Part shown: one piece after another, positions 1 through 8,382 of the stretch | Position numbering within the stretch: the first letter of the stretch is position 1 | Layout: every line of letters starts with the position of its first letter | DNA from: an uncultured Candidatus Thioglobus sp. | Lineage (GTDB): Bacteria; Pseudomonadota; Gammaproteobacteria; PS1; Pseudothioglobaceae | Assembly: GCA_000205985.2 (NCBI GenBank) | Contig: GG729997.1 | Coordinates: forward strand, 1-37,149 | Direction: 5' to 3' | Length of the DNA stretch: 37,149 bases | Program-made: the position numbers and the translations under genes | The notes under the pieces: generated by a model | Databases searched by the model: none | The model's input: only the letters and a program-made list of their open reading frames with translations | Told to the model about the DNA's origin: nothing

Positions 1-221
1 AGTTTTGATTCTAAATACCGAGACAAAACTTTGCTTATTCTTTAATGGCTGGCGGATCAACCCCTATTTCAGATGGAATTGAGCTGGAATTAATGTATAA
101 ATACGCTGACCTTGGAGATATTGAAACTGGATGGGATACATTTAACACTCCAGCAGATGAAAAGTGGGATGGTGATCTAAAAAGTAACCAGGTGTCATTA
201 GGTTTAGTTTTTAAGCTATAA
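1..221 (+). CDS. C-terminal fragment of an outer-membrane beta-barrel protein, apparently frameshifted
   Basis: The frame ending in TAA at 219-221 is open back to about position 15. It reads as alternating polar/hydrophobic strands, with segments such as GIELELMYKYADLGDIETG and a last strand SNQVSLGLVFKL, as in small porin-like surface antigens (OMP_b-brl type). Upstream this frame has stops at 12-14 and 6-8, while frame 1 reads SFDSKYRDKT from the window edge. Joining the two frames needs one extra T in the TTT run at 30-32, so the gene is frameshifted or a base was lost in sequencing. The start lies outside the window. A strong terminator follows. The family call rests on composition and strand pattern only. 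Confidence 0.5.
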
Positions 222-242
222 GTTTTGATTTTTTAAATATTT

Positions 243-267
243 AAACCCAGCCTTGGCTGGGTTTTTT
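243..267 (+). terminator. Rho-independent terminator after the outer-membrane protein gene
   Basis: The sequence AAACCCAGC, a CTTG loop and GCTGGGTTT form a 9-bp hairpin followed by further T residues. It lies 21 nt after the stop at 219-221 and fits an intrinsic terminator for that gene. Confidence 0.85.
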
Positions 268-280
268 ATCGCCCTTTATA

Positions 281-379
281 AAATTCACAAATAAACACTT
301 ATCGAAATGAGTGATTGTATTTTCGGTGTTTGAGCGTAGCGAGTTTAGAAAATACAACGAATGAGATTTAGTGTGAATT
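281..379. repeat. Intergenic inverted-repeat element
   Basis: Intergenic DNA between two genes. The ends read AATTCACA and TGTGAATT. Inside is an exact 10-bp inverted repeat, TTGTATTTTC at 315-324 and GAAAATACAA at 348-357. The loop contains TTTGAGCGTAGCGAGTTTAG, which resembles part of the structured element in the rRNA spacer at 33618-33640. No coding sequence is seen. It may be a small mobile or palindromic intergenic repeat. Confidence 0.5.
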
Positions 380-408
380 GGTAATTTTGTATGGGATGTT
401 ATCTTTTG

Positions 409-470
409 GATACTTTTCTAAACAAGTAGAAAAGTATCAGAGCCTCAAACAAAAATTTTTCAAATTTTTG
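409..470. repeat. Two consecutive hairpins downstream of the MFS gene
   Basis: GATACTTTTCTA (409-420) and TAGAAAAGTATC (427-438) are a perfect 12-bp inverted repeat with a 6-nt loop. CAAAAATTT (450-458) and AAATTTTTG (462-470) form a second, 9-bp one. Both lie just past the stop of the minus-strand MFS gene and may end its transcript. The first hairpin lacks a U tract on either strand, so it is not a classical intrinsic terminator. Confidence 0.5.
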
Positions 471-479
471 AAGAGGATT

Positions 480-1643
480 TTATTTACTTTTTAACCACCA
501 AAGTAATATAACTAGCTGTAAAGCCAATAAAGGCACTACTGAAAGTAGTACTACCTCCCATCCATAATTAAACACAAACCAGCCAGCGGACAATGCGGCA
601 ATAGCTTGTAGGCTGAAAATTAGAAAGTCATTAGCCGACTGCACCGTGTATTTTTCGTTCTCATTGTAAGATTGTGGCAAAAGACTCGTGCCACCAATAA
701 ACAAGAAATTCCAGCCCAATCCTAAAAGAATAAGTGCAATCCAGTAATTATCTAAAGCGTGGCCGGAAAGGGCAATACCGACACAAACAAAATATAGCAA
801 CACGCCAGTCAGCATCATTTTTCGTAAGCCAAAAAACGCCACAATAATGGGGGTAAATAAAGAAGGTAAGAACATGGCAATAACGTGGGATTGGATGACA
901 AATTTGGTTTGTTCTAATGAAAACCCATCAATCACATGCATGCTCATGGGTGTTGCTGTCATCAAGTAGCTCATCACCACGTAGCCAACAGCAGCACTAG
1001 AAGTGGCAACAATAAAGACAGGTTGTTTAATAATGGTTAATAATGGGCGAGTGTCGCTATGTTGTACTTCGGTTGTAATATCAGTTTGTTGATAAAACCA
1101 TAACAATCCAAAAGCAATAATAAAACAACCACTTAGTAATGCGAAAGAACCAACAAACGTGGTGTCAAATAGGTCTTTACCCAAGGTGGCAACTTCAGGG
1201 CCTAAAAAGGCAGAAACTAAGCCGCCAATAAGAACAGCAGAAGTGGCGGTGGCACTTAGATTTTGGTCAACGCTTTCAATGGCAGCAAAGCGAAACTGGT
1301 TCATGGTGGCGGTGGTTATGCCAAATAAAAAAGTGGCTATACAGAATAGATAGAAAGATTGAATTTGTAAGGCGGTGATAGCGAGTGCAATAATCGCTAA
1401 TGTATAAATACAAACGCCCAAAAATGTTTTTCGCCTGCCAAATATTGACATAACCTTATTGACGGGGATGATGCCACTTGCTGTGCCCACTACCAAAAGT
1501 GCTACTGGCAATGTAGATAAACTATCACTAGGTGCCAGAGTTTGCCCAATAATACCACCTAAGAAAATTACAAAAACACTCAGAGACATAAATAGCGATA
1601 GACTGGCCGTTAATATCCAGACGTTTCTAGGCAGTGCAAACAT
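480..1643 (-). CDS. MFS transporter
   Basis: A 387-residue, very hydrophobic protein with about 12 predicted membrane segments in two halves, typical of the major facilitator superfamily. The loop after the second segment, NKVMSIFGRRKTF, resembles MFS motif A (basic residues next to GRR). It is likely an inner-membrane exporter or sugar/drug transporter; nothing visible fixes the substrate. The ATG (complement of 1641-1643) directly follows the glmU stop (1644-1646) with no gap, so it is probably translated by coupling from the glmU mRNA. The family is confident; specificity is unknown. Confidence 0.85.
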   Translation of the reverse strand: MFALPRNVWILTASLSLFMSLSVFVIFLGGIIGQTLAPSDSLSTLPVALLVVGTASGIIPVNKVMSIFGRRKTFLGVCIYTLAIIALAITALQIQSFYLFCIATFLFGITTATMNQFRFAAIESVDQNLSATATSAVLIGGLVSAFLGPEVATLGKDLFDTTFVGSFALLSGCFIIAFGLLWFYQQTDITTEVQHSDTRPLLTIIKQPVFIVATSSAAVGYVVMSYLMTATPMSMHVIDGFSLEQTKFVIQSHVIAMFLPSLFTPIIVAFFGLRKMMLTGVLLYFVCVGIALSGHALDNYWIALILLGLGWNFLFIGGTSLLPQSYNENEKYTVQSANDFLIFSLQAIAALSAGWFVFNYGWEVVLLSVVPLLALQLVILLWWLKSK

Positions 1644-3008
1644 TTATTTTTTAATAGGTCGTTTCCAGTTGCTCATGATGACTTGTTTAGAGCGGCTAAG
1701 TGCTAGTTGATCTGCTGGCACGTCTTTAGTAATGGTAGAGCCGGCTCCAATCGTAGCATTTTTACCAATCGTAATGGGAGCAATGAGTTGCGTGTCCGAG
1801 CCAACGAACGCACCATCTTCAATGGTGGTTTGATACTTATTGGCACCGTCATAATTACAAGTAATCACCCCGGCACCGATGTTGACGTTTTCGCCCATCG
1901 TAGTATCACCGATATAACTCAGATGTGAGACTTTTGAACCTTTGCCAATGGTAGATTTTTTCACTTCAACAAAATTACCAATTTTGGCATTTTCGCCAAT
2001 GTTGGCTTCAGGGCGAATTCGGGCAAATGGGCCGATGGATGCGCCATCACCAATAACAGCATCTTCAATCACTGAGTTGGGAAGTATGGATACGTTGTTA
2101 CCAATTTGAGTGTTTTTAATGATGCAGTTTGGTGCAATGTTTGTGTTATTGCCCAAAGTGACTTTACCTTCAATGACCACATTAACATCGATTTCACAGT
2201 CTTGCCCGAAGCTTAAACTGCCTCGGCAGTCGAAACGCGCAGGGTCTTTTAAGCCGAGACCTTGCTGCATAAATTCAGTGGCTTGATTTTGTTGAAAAGT
2301 TCGTTCTAGTTCTGCTAGTTGTGCTTTATCGTTCACGCCTGCTACCTCGTATTCGTTGTTGGTAATGACTGAAGCAATGGTTTTTTTATCGCCCACCGCT
2401 GCTTCAATGATATCAGTTAAGTACAGTTCCCCTTGGGCATTGTTTGTATCGAGTCCATCCAAGTATTTTTTTAATAAATTACTGTTCACTGCCATGATGC
2501 CGGTGTTGACTTCACGTATTTTAAGCTGTTCTTTATCGCAATCTTTTTGCTCGACAATGGCTTGAATTTGATCTTCACTATTACGAATAATTCGACCATA
2601 GCCTGTGGGGTTGTCGAGTACAACGGACAACAGGGCGACCTCATTTTGTTGCGCTTGATTGATCAAATCATCCAGTGTTGATTTTTTAATCAGTGGTACA
2701 TCACCATACAGTATAAGGGAAATTGAATCGTCTTTTATGTGCGGCATGGCTTGTGCCACAGCATGCCCTGTGCCTAGTTGTTGTTTTTGTTCTACCCAGT
2801 TGACGGAATCATCATTGATGGTGTTTTGTACTTGTTCGCCACCAAAGCCGTAAACCACGTGTACCTTGTTGCAAACTTGGTGCGCTATGTATAGAACATG
2901 ACCCAATAAAGTCTTGTCGGATAGTGTTTGTAGCACCTTGGGTTTTGAGGAATTCATGCGCGTGCCTTTGCCCGCTGCAAGAATAATACCGTGGATGTTG
3001 TTAGTCAT
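1644..3008 (-). CDS. glmU: Bifunctional UDP-GlcNAc pyrophosphorylase / glucosamine-1-phosphate N-acetyltransferase
   Basis: GlmU makes UDP-N-acetylglucosamine, the precursor of peptidoglycan and lipopolysaccharide, in the cytoplasm. It acetylates glucosamine-1-phosphate and then transfers UMP. The N-terminal nucleotidyltransferase half has the signature LAAGKGTRMNSSKPKVL. The C-terminal half (from about residue 250) is a left-handed beta helix of hexapeptide repeats. The KVSHLSYIGD segment carries the histidine matching the catalytic base of E. coli GlmU, and DGANKYQT is also conserved. The length of 454 aa is normal. It lies 9 bp after the secreted-protein gene and abuts the MFS gene, so the three are likely one operon. 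Confidence 0.97.
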   Translation of the reverse strand: MTNNIHGIILAAGKGTRMNSSKPKVLQTLSDKTLLGHVLYIAHQVCNKVHVVYGFGGEQVQNTINDDSVNWVEQKQQLGTGHAVAQAMPHIKDDSISLILYGDVPLIKKSTLDDLINQAQQNEVALLSVVLDNPTGYGRIIRNSEDQIQAIVEQKDCDKEQLKIREVNTGIMAVNSNLLKKYLDGLDTNNAQGELYLTDIIEAAVGDKKTIASVITNNEYEVAGVNDKAQLAELERTFQQNQATEFMQQGLGLKDPARFDCRGSLSFGQDCEIDVNVVIEGKVTLGNNTNIAPNCIIKNTQIGNNVSILPNSVIEDAVIGDGASIGPFARIRPEANIGENAKIGNFVEVKKSTIGKGSKVSHLSYIGDTTMGENVNIGAGVITCNYDGANKYQTTIEDGAFVGSDTQLIAPITIGKNATIGAGSTITKDVPADQLALSRSKQVIMSNWKRPIKK

Positions 3009-3017
3009 AGGTTTAAA

Positions 3018-3677
3018 TCAAAAGTCTTCAACAACGGGATTTTGATTAAGATAATCTTCAGTGATGCCTGGCACAATAAAAGTCATGGTGCCGATTACTT
3101 TGCCATCTTTACGGCCAACACTGTAGGTGGCGGCACGCATTTTGATGGGCGCACCTTTAAAGACTTCTGAAAAATTTCGTGATTTACGCGATTGGGTTTT
3201 AAACTCATCTTTGCTAATAAAGGTGTATTTGATGTTGTGTTTTTGATAAGCTTCATTTTCAAAATCAGCAATGGTTTTGGTGAAGTCATTTTTTGAAAAA
3301 GTGTCGTTACTGATTTGTATGATGTCTAGTTTTTCTTTACCATTTTCGATCAAAACTAAATCGAATTGTGTTTTTAACACGTGAAACATTTTTTTGATTT
3401 TGCTGACTTTTTCCAGTGGCATCATGAGCACAATGGACACCAGTCGATCGTTTAAAAAACGAAATGCAATTTCAGCATCTTCACCTGAAAGTGAGTGATT
3501 TTGCATGCACAAAGTGCCTTTTTCATATTTAGCGGAACAGTCTTGTAGTTTGTGTGCTTTTTGTAAAAATGCTTTAGGTGTGCCAACCAGATATTGTTTG
3601 TACAGACGAATTTGTTCGGTGGCTATGGCTGAAGTGCTGAGCAGTAAAAACAAGCCAAGTAAGGTTAAACGTTTCAT
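3018..3677 (-). CDS. Secreted or periplasmic protein of unknown function
   Basis: A 219-residue protein starting with a clear signal peptide: a basic MKR, a hydrophobic core LTLLGLFLLLS, and a likely cleavage after AIA. The mature part is rich in lysine and has two cysteines about 13 residues apart (DCSAKYEKGTLC), which could form a disulfide in the periplasm. I recognise no domain. It is the first gene of the probable operon with glmU and the MFS transporter, which gives no clear hint of its job. Candidate -10 boxes (TATAAT on the minus strand) lie at 3705-3710 and 3716-3721. Confidence 0.75.
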   Translation of the reverse strand: MKRLTLLGLFLLLSTSAIATEQIRLYKQYLVGTPKAFLQKAHKLQDCSAKYEKGTLCMQNHSLSGEDAEIAFRFLNDRLVSIVLMMPLEKVSKIKKMFHVLKTQFDLVLIENGKEKLDIIQISNDTFSKNDFTKTIADFENEAYQKHNIKYTFISKDEFKTQSRKSRNFSEVFKGAPIKMRAATYSVGRKDGKVIGTMTFIVPGITEDYLNQNPVVEDF

Positions 3678-3704
3678 GTTTAATTTAATTATTTGAGTAA
3701 TAAT

Positions 3705-3721
3705 ATTATAAGAGAATTATA
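3705..3721 (-). promoter_or_regulatory. Candidate -10 boxes for the secreted protein-glmU-MFS operon
   Basis: Read on the minus strand, this short divergent region has two exact TATAAT hexamers (complement of 3705-3710 and 3716-3721), 28 and 39 bp before the ATG. No convincing -35 hexamer accompanies either one, so the choice between them is open. Confidence 0.45.
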
Positions 3722-3729
3722 AGGAGCCT

Positions 3730-3743
3730 TTGAGTAAAATCAA
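3730..3743 (+). promoter_or_regulatory. Possible FNR/ANR-like box before ccoI
   Basis: TTGAG-TAAA-ATCAA matches the FNR/ANR consensus TTGAT-N4-ATCAA at nine of ten fixed positions and is five bases before the ccoI ATG. Genes for cbb3 oxidase assembly are classic FNR/ANR targets. However, the site lies inside the expected leader rather than near -41.5, and such matches arise by chance in AT-rich DNA. Confidence 0.3.
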
Positions 3744-3748
3744 GCACT

Positions 3749-6157
3749 ATGAACGATAGCTGTTATCACTGTGGATCACCTGTTAATAAGAGCAATAGAG
3801 TGCAGGCAAAAATTAAAGACAACGTGCAAGATTTTTGTTGCGCAGGTTGTGCTAGCGTGTGCCAAACTATTCATGATGCGGGTTTAGATGCTTTTTACAA
3901 TCAACAAACTGCCTCACTATTGCCAGCGGTTGATTTAGAGTATCCGCTTGAATTTTACGATTCAGCCGTGTTTCAACAGCCTTTTTTGGAAGCGTCAGAT
4001 CTGGGCACAAAAACCATAACTTTGATCAGCGATACCATACATTGTGCAGCTTGCGTTTGGTTGATCGAGCGAGCTGTTGGTGCGCTCGATGGCGTTGTTT
4101 GGGTACGCGCTAATTTAACGGATAAACGCATTAGAGTTCGCTGGGTAGACGATCAAGTTGAGTTGTCAATCATTATGAAAAAAATGGCTGATTTGGGCTA
4201 TGCTGCCATGCCTTACGAGCAAAACGTTGCCGAGGCTAAACAGCAACAAAAAAACAAAGAAATGCTTTATCGGATAGGATTCTCAGCTTTTACGATGATG
4301 AATTTATTGTGGATTTCAGTGGCAATGTACACGGGTGCTAGCGGTGGAAAGTATCATCAATATTTTCAATGGCTTGGTTTTGCACTGGCAACACCTACCT
4401 TGTTTTACGCGGGCTATCCTTTTTTAAAAAATGCCTACATTGGTATTAAAAATCGATTCATGAACATGGATGTACCCATTAGTATTGGCGCATTGACGAC
4501 TTATTTTTATTCGGTGTACGTATTGTTTGGTTTTTCCAGTAGAGGAGAGGTTTATTTTGACACGGTGGTGAATTTTATTTTTGTCATTTTGATTGGTCGA
4601 TATCTTGAAGCCTCTGGCAAAAAATCCGCTTTGTCCGCTTCTAGTAGCTTGCAACAACTTCAACCTAAAATCGCCCTGGTTAAACTGGGCAATACTGAAC
4701 AACTAAAGCCCATTAGTGCCATTGCAGTTGGCGATGTTGTTGTTCTTAAGCCCGGTGAACGAATTGCTGTGGATGGTAGGGTGTTGTTGGGCAGCACTGA
4801 GACTGATGAATCTTTGCTCAGTGGCGAGTCTTTTCCCGTTAGTAAGAAGATAGGCGATGAGGTGTTTGCAGGTACGCTTAATATTCATGGCAGTGTCGAG
4901 ATTGAAGTTACGAAATCATTCCGGCAAACGGCGCTCAGTCAAATTGTTGACTTGGTAGAGAACACTAAAATGAACAAGAGCAAAATCGTTTGCACTATCG
5001 ATAAAATTATTCCTTATTTTGTTTGGACAACGTTGTTATTAGCGACTCTTACTTTTGTTTATTGGTACCCAAAAGATTTTGATTTGGCGTTGCTCAGTGC
5101 CACCAGCGTACTAATTATCACTTGTCCTTGTGCATTTGGTTTAGCCGCACCAATGAGCATTGCAGTGGCCAGCGGTGCTGCAGCAAAAAAGAAAATACTG
5201 ATTAAAAATGGCGATGCATTAGAAGTGTTGAGCAAGGTTAAGCACGTGGTATTTGATAAAACCGGCACACTTACTTTGGGCGAATTTAAAGTAAGTGGGT
5301 TGGAATCAAAAATTGATCGATCTGAATTTTTGAGTATTATGGCGAGTATTGAAAAGCATTCAGAGCACCCTTTGGCTAAAGCCATTGTTGATTACGCCGG
5401 CGCTAAAAATACCTTAGCAGTTAAAAACTTTAATGCAATACCGGGTGAAGGCGTGGTTGCAAAAATTAGCTCAAAGCAGTATCGGTTGGGCAATTTAAAC
5501 TACCTTGTGAGCCATGGCGCGAGCGAAGACAGTGACTTGTCTGATAATGCGAACGCACTAGAAAAACAAGGCCATACTTGTATCTGGTGCGCTGACGAGA
5601 ACAAGGTCTTAGGTTTTATTTCGCTCAGCGATGAAGTGAAATCGGATGCCAAAGCAGTGGTTAACGAACTGCATCGAATGGGTAAAACCGTTACCATGCT
5701 CAGTGGCGATAGTAAGCAGGTCGCCCAAACAGTGGCTAAGCATTTGGGCATTAAAAATGTTATTGCACAGGTATTGCCAAGTGACAAAGCCAACCACATT
5801 AAAACTTTGCAAAAAAATGGCTTAGTGCTGATGGTGGGTGACGGTATTAATGATGCACCGGCTTTGGTACAGGCCGACAGTAGTATTGCCATTGGTTCTG
5901 GCGCCGATGTGAGTGTTGGTAGTGCTGATGTGGTGGTTTTAAAAAATACACTAATCCCTATTATTGAGGCAATTAAATTGTCAAAAAATACACAAAATAC
6001 CATTAAGCAAAATATTGCTTTCGCCTTATTTTACAATGCCTTGATGGTTCCATTGGCGATGATGGCAAAGGTGACACCGCTGTTTGCCGCCATTGTGATG
6101 CCAATAAGTTCACTCATTGTGATTGGCAATGCTGCTCGATTAAGGGCTAAAAAGTAA
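3749..6157 (+). CDS. ccoI: Copper-transporting P1B-type ATPase, CcoI/FixI type
   Basis: An 802-residue heavy-metal P-type ATPase of the inner membrane that, in this subfamily, exports copper for assembly of cbb3-type cytochrome oxidase. In order: a cysteine-rich N-terminal metal-binding segment (C5, C8, C30, C31, C34, C38) typical of FixI/CcoI; an HMA domain with CAAC (C99, C102); membrane helices; the SGES actuator motif; the CPC metal site (459-461); the phosphorylated DKTGT (D503); and the hinge GDGINDAP (697-704). The ATG is forced by an in-frame TGA at 3731. The only strong ribosome-binding sequence, AAGGAG at 3721-3726, is unusually far upstream (22 nt). No ccoNOPQ, ccoG or ccoS is nearby. 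Confidence 0.93.
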   Translation: MNDSCYHCGSPVNKSNRVQAKIKDNVQDFCCAGCASVCQTIHDAGLDAFYNQQTASLLPAVDLEYPLEFYDSAVFQQPFLEASDLGTKTITLISDTIHCAACVWLIERAVGALDGVVWVRANLTDKRIRVRWVDDQVELSIIMKKMADLGYAAMPYEQNVAEAKQQQKNKEMLYRIGFSAFTMMNLLWISVAMYTGASGGKYHQYFQWLGFALATPTLFYAGYPFLKNAYIGIKNRFMNMDVPISIGALTTYFYSVYVLFGFSSRGEVYFDTVVNFIFVILIGRYLEASGKKSALSASSSLQQLQPKIALVKLGNTEQLKPISAIAVGDVVVLKPGERIAVDGRVLLGSTETDESLLSGESFPVSKKIGDEVFAGTLNIHGSVEIEVTKSFRQTALSQIVDLVENTKMNKSKIVCTIDKIIPYFVWTTLLLATLTFVYWYPKDFDLALLSATSVLIITCPCAFGLAAPMSIAVASGAAAKKKILIKNGDALEVLSKVKHVVFDKTGTLTLGEFKVSGLESKIDRSEFLSIMASIEKHSEHPLAKAIVDYAGAKNTLAVKNFNAIPGEGVVAKISSKQYRLGNLNYLVSHGASEDSDLSDNANALEKQGHTCIWCADENKVLGFISLSDEVKSDAKAVVNELHRMGKTVTMLSGDSKQVAQTVAKHLGIKNVIAQVLPSDKANHIKTLQKNGLVLMVGDGINDAPALVQADSSIAIGSGADVSVGSADVVVLKNTLIPIIEAIKLSKNTQNTIKQNIAFALFYNALMVPLAMMAKVTPLFAAIVMPISSLIVIGNAARLRAKK

Positions 6158-6179
6158 AGATATTACAAGTGAAATAGTA

Positions 6180-6185
6180 TATAAT
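6180..6185 (+). promoter_or_regulatory. Candidate -10 box of rpmE
   Basis: A perfect TATAAT lies 35 bp before the rpmE ATG in the short gap after ccoI. There is no clear -35 hexamer at 16-18 bp. It would give rpmE its own transcript with a short leader. Confidence 0.5.
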
Positions 6186-6220
6186 CCCTCCTCTTTGAGA
6201 AATACATAAAAGTTACAGAC

Positions 6221-6433
6221 ATGAAAACAGACATTCATCCTAATTATGACACCGTAAAAGTAGTGTGTTCGTGTGGCAATTCTTTTGAAACACGTTCTAC
6301 CATAGGCAAAGAAAATTTAAATCTAGACGTGTGTTCTAGTTGCCACCCTTTTTACACGGGCAAGCAAAAAATTATGGATACTGCAGGTCGCGTTGAGAAG
6401 TTTAAATCACGCTACGCTTCGTTTAAAAGATAA
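6221..6433 (+). CDS. rpmE: 50S ribosomal protein L31, zinc-binding form
   Basis: A 70-residue protein of the large ribosomal subunit. It starts [12 protein letters not shown] and has the four cysteines of the zinc-binding (C+) L31 type, in CSCG and [11 protein letters not shown], followed by the conserved [10 protein letters not shown] tail. The C+ form depends on zinc. The zinc-free paralogue rpmE2 is not in this window. A strong terminator follows, so it forms a single-gene unit, or ends a ccoI-rpmE transcript. Confidence 0.96.
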   Translation: MKTDIHPNYDTVKVVCSCGNSFETRSTIGKENLNLDVCSSCHPFYTGKQKIMDTAGRVEKFKSRYASFKR

Positions 6434-6449
6434 AGCATTGAAAATCCTT

Positions 6450-6475
6450 AAAAAGCCACGAGAGTGGCTTTTTTT
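6450..6475 (+). terminator. Rho-independent terminator after rpmE
   Basis: AAAAGCCAC, loop GAGA and GTGGCTTTT form a 9-bp hairpin followed by a continuing T tract. It lies 17 nt after the rpmE stop and separates it from hemE. Confidence 0.9.
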
Positions 6476-6501
6476 ATGCCTGATGATTACTCAAATGCCG
6501 A

Positions 6502-6507
6502 TATAAT
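6502..6507 (+). promoter_or_regulatory. Candidate -10 box of the hemE operon
   Basis: TATAAT lies 29 bp before the hemE ATG, just after the rpmE terminator. No strong -35 hexamer is visible. This would be the start of the hemE-trpA-accD-fkpB-ispH transcript. Confidence 0.5.
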
Positions 6508-6536
6508 TATTACATTCATTTTTAGATAGGAAAATT

Positions 6537-7571
6537 ATGTCATTTGATTACATTAACGCCTTATTAAAAAAACCAGTATCACGCACGCCCATTTGGGTGA
6601 TGCGACAAGCAGGGCGTTATTTGCCTGAGTATCGTGCCACACGCAAAAAAGCAGGTGACTTTATGAGCTTGTGTAAAAACCCAGAACTTGCTTGTGAAGT
6701 GACTATGCAGCCAATGGATAGATTTGATCTAGACGCGGCCATTTTATTTAGTGACATTTTGACCATTCCTGATGCCATGGGTTTAGGGCTTTATTTTAGC
6801 GAAGGCGAGGGGCCGAAATTTGAACGCCCTATCCAAACTTTGGCAGATATCGAAGCCATTCCTTCAGAAGTTAATAACGATTTAACTTATGTATTTGACG
6901 CAGTTTCTACCATTAAGTCAGCATTGGGCGCTCGTGCACCACTCATTGGATTTAGTGGCAGTCCTTGGACTTTGGCCACTTATATGATTGAAGGTGGCAG
7001 TAGCAAGACATTCGCTAAAACCAAAGCCATGTTATTTAATGACCCTAAAATGTTGCACTTGCTTTTAGATAAATTAGCAGACAGTGTTATTGCTTATTTA
7101 GACCAACAAGTACAAAGTGGTGTGGACAGTCTAATGGTGTTTGATACTTGGGGCGGTGTTCTGTCTAAATCTAATTATTTGGATTTTTCATTAAGCTATA
7201 TGCAAAAAATTGTAAACGGCGTCAAGGCCAAACATCCAAATACACCGATTACTTTGTTTAGTAAAAACGGCGGCAAGCATTTGAGCGAAATTGCGGATAC
7301 TGGTTGTGATGGTGTGGGCATTGATTGGACAGTGGAACTCAGCGAAGTTGAGCAACAAATTGGCAGTAAAGTGGCCATTCAAGGTAACTTAGATCCTGCT
7401 GTTATGTATGCCACACCTGAAGTTGTTCGAGTGGAGGTTAAAAAAGTATTGAGCCAATTTAAAGGCGACACAGGACATGTGTTTAATTTAGGCCATGGCA
7501 TTACTCCAGACGTTGATCCAGAGAACATGAAAGTACTGGTTGATAGTGTTCACGAATTTAGTACCAAATAA
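6537..7571 (+). CDS. hemE: Uroporphyrinogen decarboxylase
   Basis: HemE removes four carboxyl groups from uroporphyrinogen III to give coproporphyrinogen III in haem synthesis, in the cytoplasm. The 344-residue protein has the family signatures: the N-terminal [16 protein letters not shown] substrate loop, [15 protein letters not shown] with the key aspartate, [17 protein letters not shown], and the C-terminal [13 protein letters not shown]. Length and start are normal. trpA begins only three bases after its stop, so the two are co-transcribed. Confidence 0.97.
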   Translation: MSFDYINALLKKPVSRTPIWVMRQAGRYLPEYRATRKKAGDFMSLCKNPELACEVTMQPMDRFDLDAAILFSDILTIPDAMGLGLYFSEGEGPKFERPIQTLADIEAIPSEVNNDLTYVFDAVSTIKSALGARAPLIGFSGSPWTLATYMIEGGSSKTFAKTKAMLFNDPKMLHLLLDKLADSVIAYLDQQVQSGVDSLMVFDTWGGVLSKSNYLDFSLSYMQKIVNGVKAKHPNTPITLFSKNGGKHLSEIADTGCDGVGIDWTVELSEVEQQIGSKVAIQGNLDPAVMYATPEVVRVEVKKVLSQFKGDTGHVFNLGHGITPDVDPENMKVLVDSVHEFSTK

Positions 7572-7574
7572 TTT

Positions 7575-8372
7575 ATGTCACGTTTAAAAACAGTTTTTAG
7601 TCAATTACCTTCCGGTAATAAAGCTTTTATCCCTTTTATTACTGCGGGAGACAGCGGTATTGACAATACTTACGAGCTAATGCAGGTCTTGGTTGAGAAT
7701 GGCGCTGACGTGATTGAGCTTGGTGTGCCGTTTTCTGATCCGATGGCCGATGGCCCGGTCATTGCTAAGTCACACGAACGAGCGGTGGAAGGCGGTGTAA
7801 GTTTGCATGACGTACTAGACTTGGTAAAAAAATTCAGACAAACCAACGATACAACGGCCATTGTACTTATGGGCTATCTGAATCCAATTGAAGTGTTTGG
7901 TTATCAAGAATTTTCTGATGCTGCAAGCAATAGTGGCGTGGACGGTGTGCTGGTAGTGGATATGCCACCCGAAGAGGCGCAGGACTTAAAGCGGTGTTTA
8001 GATAAAAAGGACATTGACTTTATTTTCTTAGTAGCACCCACCACAACCGATCAACGCCTAGATTCTTTGGCCGATATTGCTTCTGGATTTGTTTACTTCG
8101 TCTCGTTAAAAGGCGTGACTGGTGCGGGTCATTTAGATGTAGATTCTGTTAATGACAACATAGCAAGAATTCGTAAGTATGTTAATTTGCCAATCGGTGT
8201 TGGTTTTGGTATCAAGGATGCTAAAACAGCCAAAGCTGTGTCGGCATCAGCTGATGCCGTTATTGTTGGTTCATCTTTAGTATCATTTGTTGAACAATAC
8301 GCCCATGATAGGGATAAAATGTTAGCAAGCGTTGGTGGATTATCGGCTGAAATATCAGCCGCTATAAAATAA
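7575..8372 (+). CDS. trpA: Tryptophan synthase alpha chain
   Basis: TrpA cleaves indole-3-glycerol phosphate to indole and glyceraldehyde-3-phosphate, and passes indole to TrpB. The 265-residue TIM barrel shows the catalytic glutamate E48 in [11 protein letters not shown] and aspartate D59 in MADGP. GVTGAG and GVGFGI form the phosphate-binding region near the C terminus. It begins three bases after hemE and is followed 10 bp later by accD. trpB, which often precedes trpA in gammaproteobacteria, is not adjacent here; hemE occupies that position. Confidence 0.97.
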   Translation: MSRLKTVFSQLPSGNKAFIPFITAGDSGIDNTYELMQVLVENGADVIELGVPFSDPMADGPVIAKSHERAVEGGVSLHDVLDLVKKFRQTNDTTAIVLMGYLNPIEVFGYQEFSDAASNSGVDGVLVVDMPPEEAQDLKRCLDKKDIDFIFLVAPTTTDQRLDSLADIASGFVYFVSLKGVTGAGHLDVDSVNDNIARIRKYVNLPIGVGFGIKDAKTAKAVSASADAVIVGSSLVSFVEQYAHDRDKMLASVGGLSAEISAAIK

Positions 8373-8382
8373 AGGATCGATT

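Noticed and set aside
1-230. The first 10 bases of the window recur exactly at 221-230
   Set aside because: Ten AT-rich bases can match by chance and no longer similarity extends from either copy.
281-470. CRISPR array
   Set aside because: Only inverted repeats are present. There are no regularly spaced direct repeats here or elsewhere in the window, and no cas genes.
3730-3759. Mini-gene of nine codons starting with TTG before ccoI
   Set aside because: The ribosome-site spacing is only three bases and there is no independent support; kept only as part of a finding.
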